A model generated the notes under the pieces. It did not search any database. It saw only the letters and a list, made by a program, of their open reading frames with translations, and was not told where the DNA came from. Below, piece by piece: positions 5,569 to 8,103 of a stretch of 8,103 bases of DNA (positions are counted from its first letter, which is position 1; every line of letters begins with the position of its first letter). Position numbers and translations under genes: made by a program. Source of the DNA: JBEKDJ01 sp050014415. Its GTDB lineage: Bacteria > Desulfobacterota > BSN033 > UBA1163. Where the stretch lies: assembly GCA_050014415.1 (NCBI GenBank), contig JBEKDJ010000211.1, forward strand, positions 1 to 8,103. The letters are read 5' to 3'.

Positions 5569-6063
5569 GTGTTTAGACATGAGAGGGGTTTTACATTGGT
5601 TGAGTGGTTCGCGATTATCCTCATTATTGGTATTCTGGCGGCCATAGCTATTCCAAGATATCTCGAAAAGAACAAACCCAGTACAACCATAAAAGGAAAA
5701 AGTGCTATAGATGCTTTTTTGAATTTTCACAATGCACTTCATAAAGATGACATCTCAACAGTAAAAGCTCATTTAACTAAGAAGGTTATTCAACCCTTAT
5801 ATTCAGCACTTCATAACGACAAAGATGTTCTAATAGCACTACGTGATATGTTTCCCTGTGAAATAAAAGTCGAAGGCGAGAAACGAGATGGCGGAAAAGC
5901 TATTGTCTCTGTCGTTGGCGAATTTAAATATGACCAACCGCAAGGTTATGTGATAGAAGATGGTAGATCGAAGCCTAAATATGATGTAACGAAAAAGGGG
6001 GCAATTACAATGGTCATAGAAGATGATGAATGGAAAATTGAATATTTTATCTGGAGATGGTGA
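5569..6063 (+). CDS. Type IV prepilin-like protein with an NTF2-like-looking C-terminal domain
   Basis: This is a 164-residue protein starting at GTG behind a consensus AAGGAGG. A 7-residue leader (MFRHERG) precedes the prepilin peptidase site G7|F8, giving a mature FTLVE start with the essential Glu5 (E12 of the precursor). The hydrophobic helix IILIIGILAAIAIPRYL follows. The rest (about 45-164) is not pilin-like: a helix pair AIDAFLNFHNALHKDDISTVKAHLT, then strands, ending in ITMVIEDDEWKIEYFIWRW. That shape and ending resemble small periplasmic NTF2/DUF4878-type cone domains; this is an inference without a search. There is one Cys (C97), so no pilin disulfide loop. The role could be a minor pseudopilin or a membrane-anchored ligand-binding protein. 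The gene is clearly more A+T-rich than mutY and the acyltransferase, and it leads a two-gene unit. Confidence 0.85.
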   Translation: MFRHERGFTLVEWFAIILIIGILAAIAIPRYLEKNKPSTTIKGKSAIDAFLNFHNALHKDDISTVKAHLTKKVIQPLYSALHNDKDVLIALRDMFPCEIKVEGEKRDGGKAIVSVVGEFKYDQPQGYVIEDGRSKPKYDVTKKGAITMVIEDDEWKIEYFIWRW

Positions 6064-6151
6064 TGCTATATGATTTCTTGTCAACACGTATTTTCTTGAT
6101 AAGCTGACAAAGAGCGATTTGTGGTTCCCGGAGCCAGAGCGCTTCTGTTCA

Positions 6152-6454
6152 ATGTCTCAAAGAAATAAAATTAGCAGGTCGTTGAAACAATTTCTGAAGG
6201 CAATACTGATTCCGCTGTGTTTAGTTATAATCAACTTCATACTGTCTACATTATTGGATGGCCCTTTTATTATTCGAACCGTAATTCGGATGGGAGCAGT
6301 TTTCGCTGGAGGTTGGTTGATTATTTATAAGGAGGCCGGTAACCTTCTGCATGCTGCGTTGTCAGGTCCTTTCTTAATTTTCGTGGACCATGTATTACTG
6401 ATGGGTGGATATATTTTGTTGGTCCATTTTATAGACCCAGCAAGATTTGAATAA
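6152..6454 (+). CDS. Small multi-pass membrane protein, apparently interrupted by an in-frame stop
   Basis: From the ATG at 6152 the frame encodes 100 residues, with a basic N-terminus (SQRNKISRSLKQ). Hydrophobic segments lie at about 13-32, 40-58 and 72-93. A TTG at 6119 would add 11 polar residues. There is no strong ribosome binding site, so translation may depend on the pilin gene 88 bp upstream. I do not recognise the family. The same frame continues past the TAA (6452-6454) into a further clean hydrophobic segment and stops at 6557-6559. The original protein was therefore probably 135 codons with four membrane segments. It is probably co-transcribed with the prepilin-like gene. Confidence 0.65.
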   Translation: MSQRNKISRSLKQFLKAILIPLCLVIINFILSTLLDGPFIIRTVIRMGAVFAGGWLIIYKEAGNLLHAALSGPFLIFVDHVLLMGGYILLVHFIDPARFE

Positions 6455-6559
6455 CAAGGCTTGAAGGCATATGGGGGCGTTATAGTATCTTTTCTTATGT
6501 TTTTCTGGATTCCATTGCTTATCGCTTTTCTTGGTGGAATCACTGCAAAGCATATTTAA
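6455..6559 (+). pseudogene. Continuation of the membrane-protein frame beyond the TAA
   Basis: Thirty-four codons in the same frame as 6152-6454 begin QGLKAYGGV and contain the hydrophobic run IVSFLMFFWIPLLIAFLGG, ending at TAA. No start codon with a ribosome binding site opens this piece on its own. Its composition is that of a fourth transmembrane helix, so it is best read as the severed tail of the upstream gene. Confidence 0.6.
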
Positions 6560-6586
6560 GCGGATGCCAAGTATTGGAAGGTGGGT

Positions 6587-6674
6587 CAGGTCTTTAATCT
6601 TGCTATTTGGAGGATGCATTCACCTCTCTTGGCAGAATTTGGTGGAAAAGGTGAACGCCAAGAAAGCTGATAGG
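6587..6674 (+). repeat. Degenerate direct repeat, copy 2 (downstream of the pilin cassette)
   Basis: Starts CAGGTCTTT (preceded by GGGT) and contains GGCAGAATTTGGTGGAAAA, matching copy 1 at 5381-5468 in the same orientation. Together the two copies bracket the prepilin and membrane-protein genes. Confidence 0.6.
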
Positions 6675-6728
6675 ATTAATTAGGGACAACCTCCTATTTT
6701 GTGGACGATGAGCATGGAATAAAAAAGT

Positions 6729-6762
6729 AAGAGGCAGGGTCAGGAATGGCCCTGCCTCTTTT
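6729..6762. terminator. Bidirectional intrinsic terminator between the pilin cassette and mutY
   Basis: An 11-bp perfect stem AAGAGGCAGGG (6729-6739) / CCCTGCCTCTT (6750-6760) encloses a 10-nt loop. TT plus GTTCT follows on the plus strand. On the minus strand the stem is followed by ACTTTTTTATT, a better U-tract. It therefore probably serves mutY (minus) mainly and the pilin cassette (plus) as well. The surrounding 6675-6903 holds no gene. Confidence 0.85.
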
Positions 6763-6855
6763 GTTCTCGAAAGTTTCTACCAGTAAGTGTTAAATCCTAA
6801 AACTATCCGGGGCTGAAGATTCGGTGGAGTCACCAACTTAACATTAGCCTGCCAG

Positions 6856-6865
6856 TGCCTGGCAC
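6856..6865. repeat. TGCCTGGCAC palindromic motif, copy 2
   Basis: Identical to 5526-5535 and in the same orientation. It sits in a short tract with other weak dyads (CTGCT/AGCAG at 6885-6898) just downstream of the mutY stop codon. Confidence 0.45.
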
Positions 6866-6903
6866 GCCTGAAGTTCGAAGGTGCCTGCTAAACAGCAGTC
6901 TGC

Positions 6904-7983
6904 TCATGAGATCTCGTTGGACTTTTTTGCTATGATTTCGGCGATTCTTCGATGCATTCTTGACATAGGAAAGAGATGGAGGTTTTGGATAGGAACCCAT
7001 TTCTCTTTTGCTCCTCTATCAAGAGCCTCACATTGAAAAACATGAAGGGTGAGTTTGAAGTGGGAAAAGGTTTGTCTGAAAGTCCCGAGAGACTCCTTGA
7101 CTCTGACGTTCATTCCTATGTTTTTCTTAACGTAGTTTCTTAACCTCAGCCCCAATCTCAGCCCTTTTTTATCTTCACTTTTCCAGTTAGGAAATTCCCA
7201 CAGTCCTCCCAAGAGCCCCTTGGGAGGTCTTCTATTGAGGAGAACCTTTCCATCCATTTGGATTACTGCTGATACAGCGGTAATATGTGGAATTCTTCTT
7301 TTGATGGTTTGAGGTGGATAGCTTTCCGGTCTCCCTGAGAGATATCCTTTACAAAGATAGCGGAGGGGACAACGAGAACACAGGGGATCCCTTGGAATGC
7401 AGATCATAGAGCCAAGGTCCATGAGTGCCTGATTAAAGGGGTTTGATTCACCTTCTGGAATAAGAGATTCAGAGATGTGCCAGAGAAAAGCTTCGATCTT
7501 GCCTCTCATCGGATTGCCTGAAACGGCAAAGAGTCTCGAAAGGACTCTCTTTGCATTGCCGTCGAGAATGGCTGCTTCTTTGTTGTGAGCAAAGGAGAGG
7601 ATGGCACCCGCTGTGGATCGGCCAATTCCAGGAAGGCTGAGGAGGGCGTTCAGCGTATCAGGGACTTTCCCGTGGAAGTCTTTTAAGACAATCTGCGAGG
7701 CCTGGTGGAGGTTTCTGGCCCGCGAATAGTAGCCGAGTCCTTCCCAGGTCTTCAGGACTTGTAAGAGGTCAGCCCTGGCCAAACGGCTGATTGTCGGAAA
7801 GGCTCTTAGAAATCTTTGGTAGTAAGGAATCACCGTTACCACCTGCGTTTGCTGGAGCATGATTTCGGAGACCCAGATGGCGTAAGGGTCTTGGGTCTTT
7901 CTCCAGGGAAGGTCTCTCCCGTTCTTCTCAAACCACCGGAGTAGTTTCGTTTGGATTTTCTCTTTTTGTGGGATCCTTATCAT
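6904..7983 (-). CDS. mutY: A/G-specific adenine DNA glycosylase MutY
   Basis: This is a complete 359-residue MutY, close to the usual family length. It removes adenine mispaired with 8-oxoguanine, preventing G:C to T:A changes. The sequence has LPWRKTQDPYAIWVSEIMLQQTQV with catalytic E40, WEGLGYYSRARNLH, the helix-hairpin-helix LPGIGRSTAGAI (117-128) and catalytic D141 in ILDGNAKRV. The [4Fe-4S] set is C195-x6-C202-x2-C205-x5-C211. From about residue 235 a NUDIX-like C-terminal domain begins (TAVSAVIQMDGKVLLNRRP, GLLGGLWEFPNW), and it includes the FSHFK segment that contacts the 8-oxoguanine strand. All key residues are present. The ATG at 7983 has only a weak GGA upstream. The gene stands alone on the minus strand and ends before the terminator at 6729-6762. 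Confidence 0.96.
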   Translation of the reverse strand: MIRIPQKEKIQTKLLRWFEKNGRDLPWRKTQDPYAIWVSEIMLQQTQVVTVIPYYQRFLRAFPTISRLARADLLQVLKTWEGLGYYSRARNLHQASQIVLKDFHGKVPDTLNALLSLPGIGRSTAGAILSFAHNKEAAILDGNAKRVLSRLFAVSGNPMRGKIEAFLWHISESLIPEGESNPFNQALMDLGSMICIPRDPLCSRCPLRYLCKGYLSGRPESYPPQTIKRRIPHITAVSAVIQMDGKVLLNRRPPKGLLGGLWEFPNWKSEDKKGLRLGLRLRNYVKKNIGMNVRVKESLGTFRQTFSHFKLTLHVFQCEALDRGAKEKWVPIQNLHLFPMSRMHRRIAEIIAKKSNEIS

Positions 7984-8103
7984 ATGGATTCCAATGATGC
8001 TACAGCAGATCTCGGCGAATTCTGTTTCAAGGCCGACGGCCTCTGCATAATCAACTATTCCCTATTTTTTGCCAGCCTTCAATGGATCAGCGGGAGATTA
8101 GGG

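Noticed and set aside
5839..6087. Minus-strand frame within the pilin gene
   Set aside because: It is antisense to a gene with a consensus ribosome binding site and a prepilin signature.
7984..8060. Upstream in-frame extension of mutY or end of another gene
   Set aside because: The frame stays open upstream to a TAG near 8060, but the added residues do not resemble a MutY N-terminus and no family is recognised.
1..8103. CRISPR array, tRNA or rRNA
   Set aside because: No regularly spaced identical repeats, no cloverleaf with a CCA-type end and no rRNA signature were found on either strand by eye.

Overview
The window looks like a piece of a Gram-negative, probably anaerobic or metabolically versatile bacterial chromosome, in the style of Desulfobacterota/Deltaproteobacteria or Nitrospirota. 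This is inferred from a DUF374-type acyltransferase, a CsgG-like exported protein, a type IV prepilin-like protein, a FixB-FixC-FixX electron-transfer locus, a RAYT transposase remnant and a dispersed palindromic repeat with GTCAT...ATGAC ends. No rRNA, tRNA or CRISPR array is visible, so taxonomy cannot be fixed from this sequence alone.

Layout. 1-277: an interspersed palindromic repeat, two AT-rich stem-loops and a near-consensus promoter. 278-1142 (+): a two-gene MntA/HepT (nucleotidyltransferase antitoxin / HEPN toxin) module. Its HEPN active-site motif carries Tyr where the catalytic His is expected. About 1335-2015 (+): a DUF374 acyltransferase-like protein. 2124-2163: a bidirectional terminator separating it from the convergent CsgG-like gene (2201-2917, -).

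3019-about 4801 (-): a visibly decaying fixB-fixC-fixX locus. fixX is open but overruns its usual end. fixC keeps only its C-terminal third, and its N-terminal part is replaced by a truncated RAYT (REP-associated tyrosine transposase) remnant. fixB has lost its N-terminal part and carries a one-base frameshift in a G run. 4890-5560 holds no convincing gene, but contains degenerate repeats and hairpins.

5569-6559 (+): a two-gene accessory cassette. The first gene is a prepilin N-terminus joined to an NTF2-like-looking periplasmic domain, with a very strong ribosome binding site. The second is a small multi-pass membrane protein whose frame is cut by one TAA and then continues for 34 more codons to a further stop. 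Two degenerate direct repeats of about 88 bp (5381-5468 and 6587-6674), plus two copies of the palindromic motif TGCCTGGCAC, flank this cassette, which is visibly more A+T-rich than its neighbours. A bidirectional terminator (6729-6762) separates it from a complete mutY gene (6904-7983, -).

The window reads as a mosaic. Two ordinary-looking housekeeping or envelope genes (mutY and the acyltransferase) surround accessory modules (toxin-antitoxin, pilin cassette) and a catabolic operon degraded by repeat and transposase activity. The several frame and stop defects could be real decay or errors in a metagenomic assembly, and read coverage would separate these.
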